From Bacteroidota bacterium (GTDB lineage Bacteria > Bacteroidota > Bacteroidia > Bacteroidales > F082), in contig JADJXJ010000004.1 in the NCBI GenBank assembly GCA_016715945.1, forward strand, positions 1-6,101: a stretch of DNA of 6,101 nucleotides. Direction: 5' to 3'. Positions 1 through 5,170 of this stretch are shown here, piece after piece. The notes beneath the pieces are model-generated. The model did not search any database and had not been told where the DNA came from. It saw nothing but the letters and a program-made list of their open reading frames with translations. Position 1 is the stretch's first letter; every line of letters begins with the position of its first letter. Both the position numbers and the translations under genes were made by a program.

Positions 1-249
1 GAGTCTCCTGGCGTTAACAACTATTTTGCTGGCAATCTGCTTATTGGCGGTACACCAGGCTCTAATGACACTGTTGACAACAGTAGTGTGGCATTGGAGG
101 TGGACAGCACAACCAAAGCAGTTTTGCTTTCCAGGCTTACTAGCACGCAAAGAGACGCGCTAACAGCCATAGATGGCATGTTGGTATACAACACCACCAG
201 CAACAAATTTCAAGGCTATGCCGGAGGGGTGTGGGTGGACCTGCATTAA
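1..249 (+). CDS. Phage tail-fibre/host-recognition protein, C-terminal fragment
   Basis: The reading frame is open from the first base of the window, with no start inside it, and ends at TAA 247-249, so only the last 82 residues are present. The end is typical of phage tail fibres and related adhesins. An ALEVDSTTKAVLLSRLT stretch (residues 31-47) leads into QRDA, then GMLVYNTTSNKFQGY (59-73) and a closing GGVWVDL. This pattern (promoted to final 'R-hT-x-Q-R-D', then 'LhYNTTxNxh..Y.G..W') recurs at the C-termini of fibre proteins and probably forms a small beta-rich tip or trimerisation domain. The role in binding the host surface is inferred from that resemblance. It is followed 24 bases later by a small gene on the same strand, consistent with the tail end of a structural module. 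The N-terminal virion-attachment part lies outside the window. Confidence 0.8.
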   Translation, partial: ESPGVNNYFAGNLLIGGTPGSNDTVDNSSVALEVDSTTKAVLLSRLTSTQRDALTAIDGMLVYNTTSNKFQGYAGGVWVDLH

Positions 250-273
250 TTTGCAGTGCCAGCGCAAGCAAAC

Positions 274-420
274 ATGACCGTTAGCGAAGCAAAAGAATTG
301 TTAAAAAAGTATCAGTTGAAGCAGGCGCTTACCAACCTAGAAAAGCAAAAACTGCAGGCCGCCTTTAACATTATAAAGGCTTCTGCGTTTGTTAAGCCGA
401 CTACTCCAGAGGGTGTTTAA
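274..420 (+). CDS. Small hypothetical phage protein (48 aa)
   Basis: This 48-residue frame fills the gap between the fibre gene and the next coding region. It begins MTVSEAKELLKKYQLKQ and ends at TAA 418-420. The composition is helix-forming and Lys/Gln/Ala-rich, with a charged amphipathic first half and a short VKPTTPEG tail; there is no signal peptide or membrane segment. The ATG at 274 has no clear Shine-Dalgarno sequence, and an in-frame GTG at 256 is an alternative start that would add six residues. I do not recognise the family. It is called a gene because it is collinear with its neighbours, starts 24 bases after the fibre stop and ends 8 bases before the next start. Confidence 0.6.
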   Translation: MTVSEAKELLKKYQLKQALTNLEKQKLQAAFNIIKASAFVKPTTPEGV

Positions 421-428
421 GGCATTAC

Positions 429-680
429 ATGAAAACGCAATTAGACAAAATAGAGGCAAAAGTAGAGCGGCTAGACGAACGGCTGGACAGCATTGATAAG
501 CACCTTTCAAAGTATAACGCCGAACTGGAGTTTCACGTCGCTCGCACCACTCAACTGGAGGATGAGCTTTTGCCGATAGTAAAGCATGTTGAGCAGGTTC
601 GCGGGGCGGGCAAATTGTTGGCTTGGATTATTGCTATTGTTGGTGCCTTGGCAGGCGTCAGCTGGATTTGGAGCCAGTAG
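429..680 (+). CDS. Coiled-coil protein with C-terminal membrane anchor (XhlA/holin-like)
   Basis: This is an 83-residue protein. Residues 1-58 are highly charged with heptad-like spacing of Leu/Ile (IEAKVERLDERLDSIDKHL), which predicts a coiled coil. Residues 61-81 (GKLLAWIIAIVGALAGVSWI and neighbours) form one hydrophobic membrane-spanning helix that ends two residues before the stop. The same build, a short coiled coil followed by a single C-terminal transmembrane helix, is seen in XhlA-type lysis accessory proteins and in many small phage proteins of unknown role. No endolysin or second holin is visible nearby, so a lysis role is only a possibility. An AAGG at 419-422 precedes the ATG with good spacing. 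The next gene starts 1 base after this stop, suggesting coupled translation. Confidence 0.75.
   Translation: MKTQLDKIEAKVERLDERLDSIDKHLSKYNAELEFHVARTTQLEDELLPIVKHVEQVRGAGKLLAWIIAIVGALAGVSWIWSQ
670..673 (+). promoter_or_regulatory. Shine-Dalgarno GGAG that fixes the start of the 714-aa gene
   Basis: GGAG lies 8 bases upstream of the ATG at 682, inside the last codons of the preceding gene. The same frame is open further upstream to an ATG at 586, but that one has no ribosome-binding sequence and would sit deep inside the upstream gene, so 682 is taken as the true start. Confidence 0.7.
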
Positions 681-681
681 C

Positions 682-2826
682 ATGGGCAAGGCTAAGGTTG
701 CAAAAGAGTTAGTGGAGCAAGTTGCTAAAGCGGCTAAGAGTAAGGCAGCTAAAGCTGCTGGTACCAAGGCCAATAAACTCCCTAAAAAACTCTACACGCT
801 AGACGAGCTGGAAAAAGCCGGTATCGAAATACCTGTTGAGCACCTTGGCGAGGATGACGCCGAGGTTTTGGGCAAGGCTTGGTCCGAAGAGGGTTATAAC
901 TACAGGCTTAACTATCTACCTGAAAAGAAATATTTTGTAAAAGACGGTGAAGTGGTTGGCCACATTGGCCTTGATGATAACGGCAGTATTAAGGCCTCTT
1001 ACATTAACAGTGACCGGCAGGGGCGTGGCTTAGGCACCGAAATGTACGAAACCCTGCTTAACGAAGGGTACCCAGTTAGCAGTGATGAGCTTATGGCCAT
1101 GGAGCCAGAGGCTAAGGCAATTTGGGAAAAGCTAAGGGCTAAGCGGCCTGATTTAATTTCAAAAACAAAAAAAGGCTATCAGTTTGACCCTGATGCTGGG
1201 CCTAAAAAAGCTAAATTGCCATCCCCCGAAGCACCAGCAGCCATTGCCCGCGACCCGGCGCCCAACAAAAATTTGCGCGCGGAAGCACAAAAAATTTTGG
1301 CTCGCATAAGCACGCCGGAGCAGGCTGTGGCTCTAAAGGGCGCTGAGCGCCAACAGTATCTTGAGGCTTTGGATGCTGTTTATGGGCCGCAGGCTGAACG
1401 TGCGCGCAGCATGGGCTTCGGCGACGAAGACTATTATCATGGCAGCTTCAGGGACATAAAGCAGTTTAAGCCTGAAAAGGGCAACCCCGAAGGCTTTGCT
1501 GGCAAGTCAATTTACTTGACAAATGACCCAGTAGACGCTAGCTACAACTATGCGCACAAAGAGGGCCCGGATGTTAAAAATAAGTGGAAGCAGTTAACCG
1601 AGCGTCTCCGTGGTGAAAAAGATTTAGATTACTCTACCGCAAAAGACTTGGCTGAAAAAAAGCTGTTTGGACGTGTTGACGACGGCGCTGTTTATCCTGT
1701 TAAGGTGCGTGTAGAAAATACAGCAGACATGAGGCCCGACAGCAAGCAGCGGCTAGACCTAAGCTCCACAATAGACGACGGTGACCTTGTTTCAGAAAAT
1801 CCTATTGCTGAAAAGATTGTAAATGGCATTAGGGACCGGGCCAAGGCGGCCAAATACCAGGTGCGTAGCGACGCTATAGTTGATGCTTCTGAGCTTTACG
1901 ATGAAAAACGACCAGCCGAAATTTTTAATAGCGTCAAAAACGCCGTGCAACAAGAGGAGGTTTCAGACAACGCCGGAAATTTTCTTAGCTCTGAGTTTGC
2001 TAGAGGCGCTATGGAGGATGCCGGTTATGACTCTATGCGCATAAACGCTGACTATGAGTTTAATATGCCTAACACTACGCCGAACACCGAGCACCTCATG
2101 TTATTTGACCCGGCCAAGGTGCGAAGCAAGTTTGCTGCTTTTGACCCGCGTTTCAAAGACAGTCCACTGCTCATGTCGGCAGTCGGTGGCGCCCCCAAGG
2201 CAGGCGACGTGCTTAAGGGCATTAGCCCACTTGGCGCCGCTAAACGAGCCTACAACGCCTACGACGAAGCAGTGCAACAACCAGTCAGCAACATCGCCCA
2301 AGCCATAGCCGCTAAAATTGCGCAGGCCACGACTTTACCGGGCACAGACGCCCGCACAGCGCAGCAGTACCAAGACACGGCCACCGGCTTGCTTGGCACC
2401 GGCCTCGAAATGAGCCTGGACCCCACTAACATTGTAGCGCCAGGAGCAGGCGTCATGCGCGCCGTGGGCAAAAGCGCTAAAGCTGCCAAGGGCGCTAATG
2501 CCGTGAACAAAGTGCTGGACGTGCTTAAAGGGCCGCGTATTAGCAAAGCAGCTCATGAGGCACAAAAAGCTGCCAACCCCATCAGCATTATAACCTCCAC
2601 GCCACCACTTCAAACGGCCACGAAAAAATTGGAACAGTTTTTTACGCCTCAAGAAATTCATGAAGCATTTAGCAGTAAACCGGCCATGCAAAAACTGCTG
2701 GACCGGGTTAAGGACGCGTCTAAAAAGCCTGCACCGGCACCAAGCGCACCAACGCCCCTAAAGCCCGCCGAGGCCGTAGAAGCTTTAGTGCAACAACCAG
2801 CCGTCCCCGGCCAAAAGGTGCCATAA
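682..2826 (+). CDS. Large virion-type multidomain protein: GNAT acetyltransferase-like plus ADP-ribosyltransferase-like domains
   Basis: This is a 714-residue protein with a Lys/Ala-rich basic start (residues 1-36). Residues about 37-155 resemble a GNAT N-acetyltransferase: a strand FVKDGEVVGHIGLDD, then the acetyl-CoA loop RQGRGLG (112-118, fitting Q-x-x-G-x-G), then AKAIWEKL near the end as in the usual final helix. Residues about 245-490 resemble the ADP-ribosyltransferase domain of phage 'polyvalent' proteins: YYHGS (251-255, His253), GKSIYLTNDP with Tyr278, ASYNYA, VYPVKVRV, AGYDSM (447-452), and TEHLMLFDPAKVRS with Glu470, giving a plausible H-Y-E catalytic set. The FAAFDPRF that follows is typical of this family. 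The C-terminus is Ala/Gly-rich with amphipathic helices, then a Pro/Ala-rich tail. The position after fibre genes suggests a virion protein, perhaps delivered into the host. Family resemblance is read from motifs; substrates are unknown. Confidence 0.7.
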   Translation: MGKAKVAKELVEQVAKAAKSKAAKAAGTKANKLPKKLYTLDELEKAGIEIPVEHLGEDDAEVLGKAWSEEGYNYRLNYLPEKKYFVKDGEVVGHIGLDDNGSIKASYINSDRQGRGLGTEMYETLLNEGYPVSSDELMAMEPEAKAIWEKLRAKRPDLISKTKKGYQFDPDAGPKKAKLPSPEAPAAIARDPAPNKNLRAEAQKILARISTPEQAVALKGAERQQYLEALDAVYGPQAERARSMGFGDEDYYHGSFRDIKQFKPEKGNPEGFAGKSIYLTNDPVDASYNYAHKEGPDVKNKWKQLTERLRGEKDLDYSTAKDLAEKKLFGRVDDGAVYPVKVRVENTADMRPDSKQRLDLSSTIDDGDLVSENPIAEKIVNGIRDRAKAAKYQVRSDAIVDASELYDEKRPAEIFNSVKNAVQQEEVSDNAGNFLSSEFARGAMEDAGYDSMRINADYEFNMPNTTPNTEHLMLFDPAKVRSKFAAFDPRFKDSPLLMSAVGGAPKAGDVLKGISPLGAAKRAYNAYDEAVQQPVSNIAQAIAAKIAQATTLPGTDARTAQQYQDTATGLLGTGLEMSLDPTNIVAPGAGVMRAVGKSAKAAKGANAVNKVLDVLKGPRISKAAHEAQKAANPISIITSTPPLQTATKKLEQFFTPQEIHEAFSSKPAMQKLLDRVKDASKKPAPAPSAPTPLKPAEAVEALVQQPAVPGQKVP

Positions 2827-2827
2827 C

Positions 2828-3139
2828 ATGGACCAGCCCGACCTTAAAACGCTTATAGGCCTTTTGGCAGCTGCTTTTGCACTGGCTTTACGTGCCACGG
2901 CCTGGCGGCTACTTCAGGCCCTGATAAGCCCTAAAGTCGTCGAATGGGCCGTGCTAAAGCTGCTACATTGGCTTTCACGGCAGACTAAAAGCCAGGTTGA
3001 CGACGAGTTGGTGCAGAAGGTGGCTGAAGCCATGCAGGGCAGTGAAGCATCAGGCTTAAGTAGGGAAAACCAGCCGGAGCCAGCCCAGGCCGTGCCTGCC
3101 TGTCCTGCCTGTCCTGCCTGTGGCCAGCCTTTGCCGTAA
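2828..3139 (+). CDS. Small membrane protein with Cys-rich (PAC repeat) tail
   Basis: This is a 103-residue protein starting one base after the stop of the preceding gene, with AAGG at about 2814-2818 as ribosome-binding sequence. Residues 8-33 are hydrophobic (TLIGLLAAAFALALRATAW), giving one membrane or membrane-surface helix. A second amphipathic stretch follows (EWAVLKLLHWLS), then a charged helical region. The last 14 residues contain three PAC units and a GQPL end, with Cys92, Cys95 and Cys98 spaced as C-P-A-C-P-A-C-G. The CPACGQPL ending resembles half of a zinc ribbon, but no partner cysteines exist elsewhere in the protein, so metal binding would require a dimer or another protein. 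I do not recognise the family. A small membrane role linked to the preceding virion-type protein is only inferred from position. Confidence 0.7.
   Translation: MDQPDLKTLIGLLAAAFALALRATAWRLLQALISPKVVEWAVLKLLHWLSRQTKSQVDDELVQKVAEAMQGSEASGLSRENQPEPAQAVPACPACPACGQPLP
3095..3121 (+). repeat. Three perfect tandem copies of a 9-base unit (CCTGCCTGT)
   Basis: The unit CCTGCCTGT occurs three times head to tail at 3095-3103, 3104-3112 and 3113-3121. It is in frame with the gene at 2828-3139 and encodes Pro-Ala-Cys each time (residues 90-98). Perfect identity at the DNA level suggests recent slippage expansion. Confidence 0.9.
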
Positions 3140-3193
3140 TAGCGTTAAAAGCAAAAACCGTGCCAAAGCGCTGCAAAACAGTGCATAATATAT

Positions 3194-3670
3194 ATGATGC
3201 GCCGCACCTTCACCCTTCAGCTTAAGCCCTTTAGTGTCAACGCCATGTATGGCCGCGACCGCAACCGCAAGACGGCCGACTGCTACGACTGGGAAATGCA
3301 GGCTTGCCATTTGCTGCGTCAGGCCGAGCCCGCCAAGGCACTCAAAGAGCTTCGAGAAGCCTTTGACGTCTCAAAGCACTGCTACGTATTTCGCTTCACG
3401 TTTGCGTTTCATAGCAGCATATTTTTTACAAAAGACGGCGCGATAAGCAGCCGGAGCTTTGACCTAACAAATGTAGAAAAGATTTTGGCAGATATTTTGT
3501 GCGGTCCAAAGTACCATGAGGCGCCTGCTCCGCAAGGAGCGCCAAACCTAAACATAGATGATAAGCTGGTGTTGCAGGTTACCAGCCGCAAGATTGTACA
3601 GCAACAGCCTGGCTACAGCATTCGCGTGGCTATTGCAATTGTAGACAAGCCGAGGCCACCGTCGGCCTAG
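3194..3670 (+). CDS. rusA: RusA-family Holliday junction resolvase (endodeoxyribonuclease)
   Basis: RusA enzymes are small homodimeric nucleases that cut four-way DNA junctions during recombination or replication. The 158-residue product follows the family plan: an N-terminal strand FTLQLKPFSVNAMYG matching the 'hxhxxxPxSxN.hY' opening, a helix, a strand VFRFTFAFHS, the core SFDLTNVEKILADIL (88-102), and NIDDKLV (120-126), followed by two final strands. Aligned by eye to E. coli RusA, Asp90 matches Asp70, Lys96 matches Lys76, Asp100 matches Asp80 and Asp123 matches catalytic Asp91. The residue matching catalytic Asp72 is Thr92, so the active site is altered. About 15 extra residues lie between the core helix and the DD motif. 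Two adjacent ATG codons (3194 and 3197) could start it; neither has a clear ribosome-binding sequence. It is the last gene of the plus-strand block, 54 bases after its neighbour. Confidence 0.8.
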   Translation: MMRRTFTLQLKPFSVNAMYGRDRNRKTADCYDWEMQACHLLRQAEPAKALKELREAFDVSKHCYVFRFTFAFHSSIFFTKDGAISSRSFDLTNVEKILADILCGPKYHEAPAPQGAPNLNIDDKLVLQVTSRKIVQQQPGYSIRVAIAIVDKPRPPSA

Positions 3671-3689
3671 TGGGCACGCCAGTTCATAA

Positions 3690-3732
3690 AGTAAATGAGC
3701 GGGCCGGGCGCGACTCCGGCCATGTGCTTACT
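3690..3732. terminator. Inverted repeat between convergent genes, possible bidirectional terminator
   Basis: GGCCGG at 3702-3707 pairs with CCGGCC at 3716-3721 around an 8-base loop. An outer AGTAA (3690-3694) pairs with TTACT (3728-3732), separated from the inner stem by an internal loop. The structure lies just past the end of the plus-strand resolvase gene and past the minus-strand operon, where a terminator is expected. There is no strong T-run on the plus side; on the minus side the stem is followed by a moderately T-rich CATTTACTTTATG. The terminator role is therefore an inference from position and stem strength. Confidence 0.35.
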
Positions 3733-3749
3733 GGGGCGACCTCTAGGCC

Positions 3750-3839
3750 CTAAACCCCTCGTTCGGCACCGAGTATTTTCTTAATCTGTGCGTCTCCAGT
3801 GGGCTTGTGGCCTGAGCCTAGCACCCACAGCTTTCGCAC
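3750..3839 (-). CDS. Possible 29-aa minus-strand mini-gene at the end of the operon
   Basis: A GTG at 3839 opens a frame reading MRKLWVLGSGHKPTGDAQIK and closing KILGAERGV, with TAG at 3752-3750. It begins 16 bases after the stop of the 106-aa gene and runs the same way, so it could be the last gene of the operon. Composition looks protein-like, but the start is weak: the purine-rich GCGGAG directly abuts the GTG, which is too close for normal use. A second open frame, shifted by -1, overlaps its end at a run of four Gs (GAGGGG) and continues with PRGRPSK to a TAG at 3667, which would give about 56 residues if the frames were joined. It could be a real mini-gene, a frameshifted gene or chance. 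Confidence 0.3.
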   Translation of the reverse strand: MRKLWVLGSGHKPTGDAQIKKILGAERGV

Positions 3840-3855
3840 CTCCGCTCAAAAGTTT

Positions 3856-4176
3856 TTATCCCATTTGCGTATCAACAATAACTAGTACATACTCGTCCGT
3901 GTTTTGGCTGCTTTGAGCGACCATGACCGGCGCTGAGTATGCTTGCAGCAACTCACGCCAGGCTTTACCTGTTTTTGGCAGCTCAACCTCGCCAACCACA
4001 CTATATTTAGCTACCAGTGCATCTTCAAGAGTCTGTAGTTTGCCCTGCAGTGCTAGCATATCGTTGCCGCACTCGGCTTTGGCTGCATCAAATCCGGAGG
4101 TAAACTCTGCCTTATATTGCTCTAAGGCCTCGGGCTGCACCGGAAGCCCAGACATGCGGAAAATTTTAAGTTTCAT
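3856..4176 (-). CDS. Hypothetical phage protein (106 aa)
   Basis: The ATG at 4176 is preceded by AAGGGAG (4181-4187), one of the strongest ribosome-binding sequences in the window. The ATG overlaps the upstream stop as ATGA, a sign of translational coupling. The product has a short basic start (MKLKIFRM), a helical middle with heptad-like Leu spacing (NDMLALQGKLQTLEDALVAK, about residues 38-57), and a C-terminal half with strands, ending DEYVLVIVDTQMG. There is no membrane segment and only one Cys. I do not recognise the family. Its place at the end of the minus-strand operon, after other small unknown genes, suggests an accessory phage function. Confidence 0.75.
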   Translation of the reverse strand: MKLKIFRMSGLPVQPEALEQYKAEFTSGFDAAKAECGNDMLALQGKLQTLEDALVAKYSVVGEVELPKTGKAWRELLQAYSAPVMVAQSSQNTDEYVLVIVDTQMG

Positions 4177-4409
4177 TTTGCTCCCTTAGGCTTTTTATCA
4201 GATGCCCAGTGCACGGACCCGCCAAGTTGCTCTGCCAGCCAGGCCACAATTGTGCGAGCTTCGTCTACAGTCACAGCATCGCCATCGCCGTCGGTTAAAA
4301 ACAAGTCCGTGCCAAATAACTGCGGCTTAATGCCAGTGCGGCGAATTTCCCACGGCGCCTCAAAAGCCTGGAGCTGCTTAATATGCTCTACCCGCTCTTT
4401 AAGTGTCAC
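4173..4409 (-). CDS. Small hypothetical phage protein with DGDGD turn (78 aa)
   Basis: This frame starts at a GTG (4409) with AGGGGG at 4416-4421 six bases upstream. The start overlaps the end of the upstream gene by 11 bases and the stop overlaps the next ATG as ATGA. The first 20 residues are helical and charged; the middle (FGTDLFLTDGDGDAVTVDEA) is a strand-turn-helix; then comes the helix ARTIVAWLAEQLGG and a basic KKPKGAK tail. Many small phage proteins share the 'strand, acidic turn, V-T-h-x-E-A-R helix' arrangement, but I cannot name a family or function. The acidic turn resembles a calcium-binding loop only superficially, since Ala occupies position 12 instead of Glu. Soluble, no signal peptide. 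Confidence 0.75.
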   Translation of the reverse strand: MTLKERVEHIKQLQAFEAPWEIRRTGIKPQLFGTDLFLTDGDGDAVTVDEARTIVAWLAEQLGGSVHWASDKKPKGAK

Positions 4410-4614
4410 TGCTAACCCCCTGCTCCAACACCTTAAAGGCTGCCAGCTGCATCAACGGGTAGTAGCAGTCTTCGGCCTCTTTGCGCACGACCAGCGCGTA
4501 AGCACCAACTTCAAAAGACTGAGCGCCCTGCACATCCAGATAGCTGAACACGCCCGGCCCGCCTAACTGGTCCTTATAAAATACTCTCAGCACTTGCCCT
4601 GCTTCTAATTGCAT
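4399..4614 (-). CDS. Small hypothetical phage protein, beta-rich (71 aa)
   Basis: The frame is open back to a GTG at 4626, but the ATG at 4614 is preferred because GGGGG (4620-4624) sits five bases upstream, whereas the GTG has no ribosome-binding sequence. The product starts MQLEAGQVLRVFYKDQLGG and is made mostly of predicted strands with aromatic residues (VFSYLDV, FEVGAYALVVRK), then a short helix YYPLMQLAAFKVLEQG. No membrane segment or known motif is visible. It overlaps the 51-aa membrane gene upstream by 10 bases and the 78-aa gene downstream by 11 bases, so it is embedded in the operon. Function unknown. Confidence 0.7.
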   Translation of the reverse strand: MQLEAGQVLRVFYKDQLGGPGVFSYLDVQGAQSFEVGAYALVVRKEAEDCYYPLMQLAAFKVLEQGVSSDT

Positions 4615-4760
4615 TTTAACCCCCACGCTAACTGAATAAGAACTATAGATAATATTGCGCTACCGCCGTGCACCACATAGTCCACGGTCGTTTCTGCTTG
4701 AGCCAGAAAAGTCAGTGAAATAGCGAAGCTCATAAGTATAGTTAAAACTGCTCCATTCAT
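4605..4760 (-). CDS. Small membrane or secreted protein (51 aa), holin-like in size
   Basis: This frame fills what would otherwise be a 136-base gap in the operon. It starts at ATG 4760, two bases after the stop of the 135-aa gene, and ends at TAG 4607-4605, inside the start of the next gene. The first 22 residues (MNGAVLTILMSFAISLTFLA then QA) form a hydrophobic helix ending in an A-Q-A signal-peptidase-like site. A hydrophilic ETTVDYVVHGG follows, then a second hydrophobic stretch (SAILSIVLIQLAWGL, 34-48) and a short LKCN end. It is either a two-helix membrane protein, as small holins can be, or a cleaved precursor with a single anchor. The ribosome-binding sequence is weak (GAG), so coupling to the upstream gene is likely. 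Confidence 0.65.
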   Translation of the reverse strand: MNGAVLTILMSFAISLTFLAQAETTVDYVVHGGSAILSIVLIQLAWGLKCN

Positions 4761-4762
4761 GC

Positions 4763-5170
4763 TCAAAACTCTAAGCCAATTGTAGCCATAATTTGTTTAT
4801 CTGTTGTAGCTGCAACACCTAGCCAGCCAGGTCCCAGCACGCGACGCTGCACCATTAGGCCGTAGACCGGCTCTGTCAGGCCCTGCTTGGCATCAATTTT
4901 AAGCAAGGGGGACAACAGCCACTGAGCTTGCGCTGCTTTGACAATCGTCTCAGTGCGGTTGCTGCTTTCCTTGCTGTTATCAACAATAGTGGTGACGGTT
5001 TCCTTGCTGCCATCCTTGCGCTCAACGTGCTTAATGATGGTGCGAACGTCCTTTTTGATTGTCTCACGCTCTACTACTGTCTGGCGGTATTCGACACGCG
5101 GCCACAGGTAGCGCGTACCTGCTACGGCGGCTGCCACCAGCGCGACTATGAGCAAAGCTTGCCTAGTCAT
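4763..5170 (-). CDS. Membrane-anchored phage protein, conserved type, unknown function (135 aa)
   Basis: The ATG at 5170 overlaps the upstream gene end by 8 bases; the ribosome-binding sequence (GCAGG) is modest. Residues 4-18 form one hydrophobic helix (QALLIVALVAAAVAG), giving an inner-membrane anchor or uncleaved signal. A highly charged, probably coiled segment follows (about 26-50), then DGSKETVTTIVDNS (53-66), which I recognise as a recurring motif of uncharacterised membrane-anchored phage proteins. The C-terminal third (PVYGLMVQRRVLGPGWLGVA, ending IMATIGLEF) is strand-rich and finishes in Phe, as outer-membrane strands often do. An anchor, a stalk and a distal beta part would suit a periplasm-spanning protein, and spanin-like roles are conceivable, but this is inference only. 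A 51-aa membrane gene follows it. Confidence 0.75.
   Translation of the reverse strand: MTRQALLIVALVAAAVAGTRYLWPRVEYRQTVVERETIKKDVRTIIKHVERKDGSKETVTTIVDNSKESSNRTETIVKAAQAQWLLSPLLKIDAKQGLTEPVYGLMVQRRVLGPGWLGVAATTDKQIMATIGLEF

Larger units (their letters stand above)
3667..3855. other. Structured zone between the two convergent blocks
   Basis: This stretch of under 200 bases separates the convergent blocks. Besides the GGCCGG/CCGGCC stem, it has GGGG (3733-3736) facing CCCC (3755-3758), a small CTCG/CGAG hairpin (3758-3761 with 3770-3773) followed by TATTTTC on the plus strand, and GTGGG (3799-3803) facing CCCAC (3824-3828). I checked it for a tRNA: no proper T-arm or acceptor pairing is present. 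On the minus strand two short frames read like protein: one at 3750-3839, and another ending at TAG 3669-3667 that contains PRGRPSK and GVAPGPLIYFMNW. Its content may be small genes, a structured RNA, terminators, or a mixture. Confidence 0.4.

Noticed and set aside
586..681. An upstream ATG at 586 that would add 32 residues resembling a signal peptide (LGLLLLLVPWQASA) to the 714-aa protein
   Set aside because: It has no ribosome-binding sequence, lies deep inside the coiled-coil gene, and its hydrophobicity is expected from reading a membrane-segment sequence in a shifted frame. The ATG at 682 has a well-placed GGAG.
2259..2691. Minus-strand frames of 95 and 118 aa inside the 714-aa gene
   Set aside because: They are shadows of a long coding frame with recognisable domains, lack ribosome-binding sites and show no family features.
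3140..3193. A promoter before the resolvase gene (CATAATATATATG)
   Set aside because: The AT-rich stretch offers a weak -10-like hexamer but no matching -35 at the right distance, and it abuts the start codon.
3671..3855. A tRNA or tRNA-like gene, suggested by CTCGTTCGGCACCGAG
   Set aside because: The apparent T-arm pairs with an 8-base loop and only four base pairs, and there is no acceptor, D-arm or anticodon arm around it on either strand.
3923..4189. An 88-aa plus-strand frame opposite the 106-aa and 78-aa genes
   Set aside because: It is the opposite-strand shadow of genes with strong ribosome-binding sites and ATGA coupling, and its composition (Ser/Cys/Pro-rich) is not protein-like.
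4266..4310. A calcium-binding EF-hand loop in the 78-aa protein (DGDGDAVTVDEA)
   Set aside because: Gly6 is replaced by Ala and the position-12 Glu is Ala, and no paired helices of the right form are seen; the turn is common in small phage proteins without this role.
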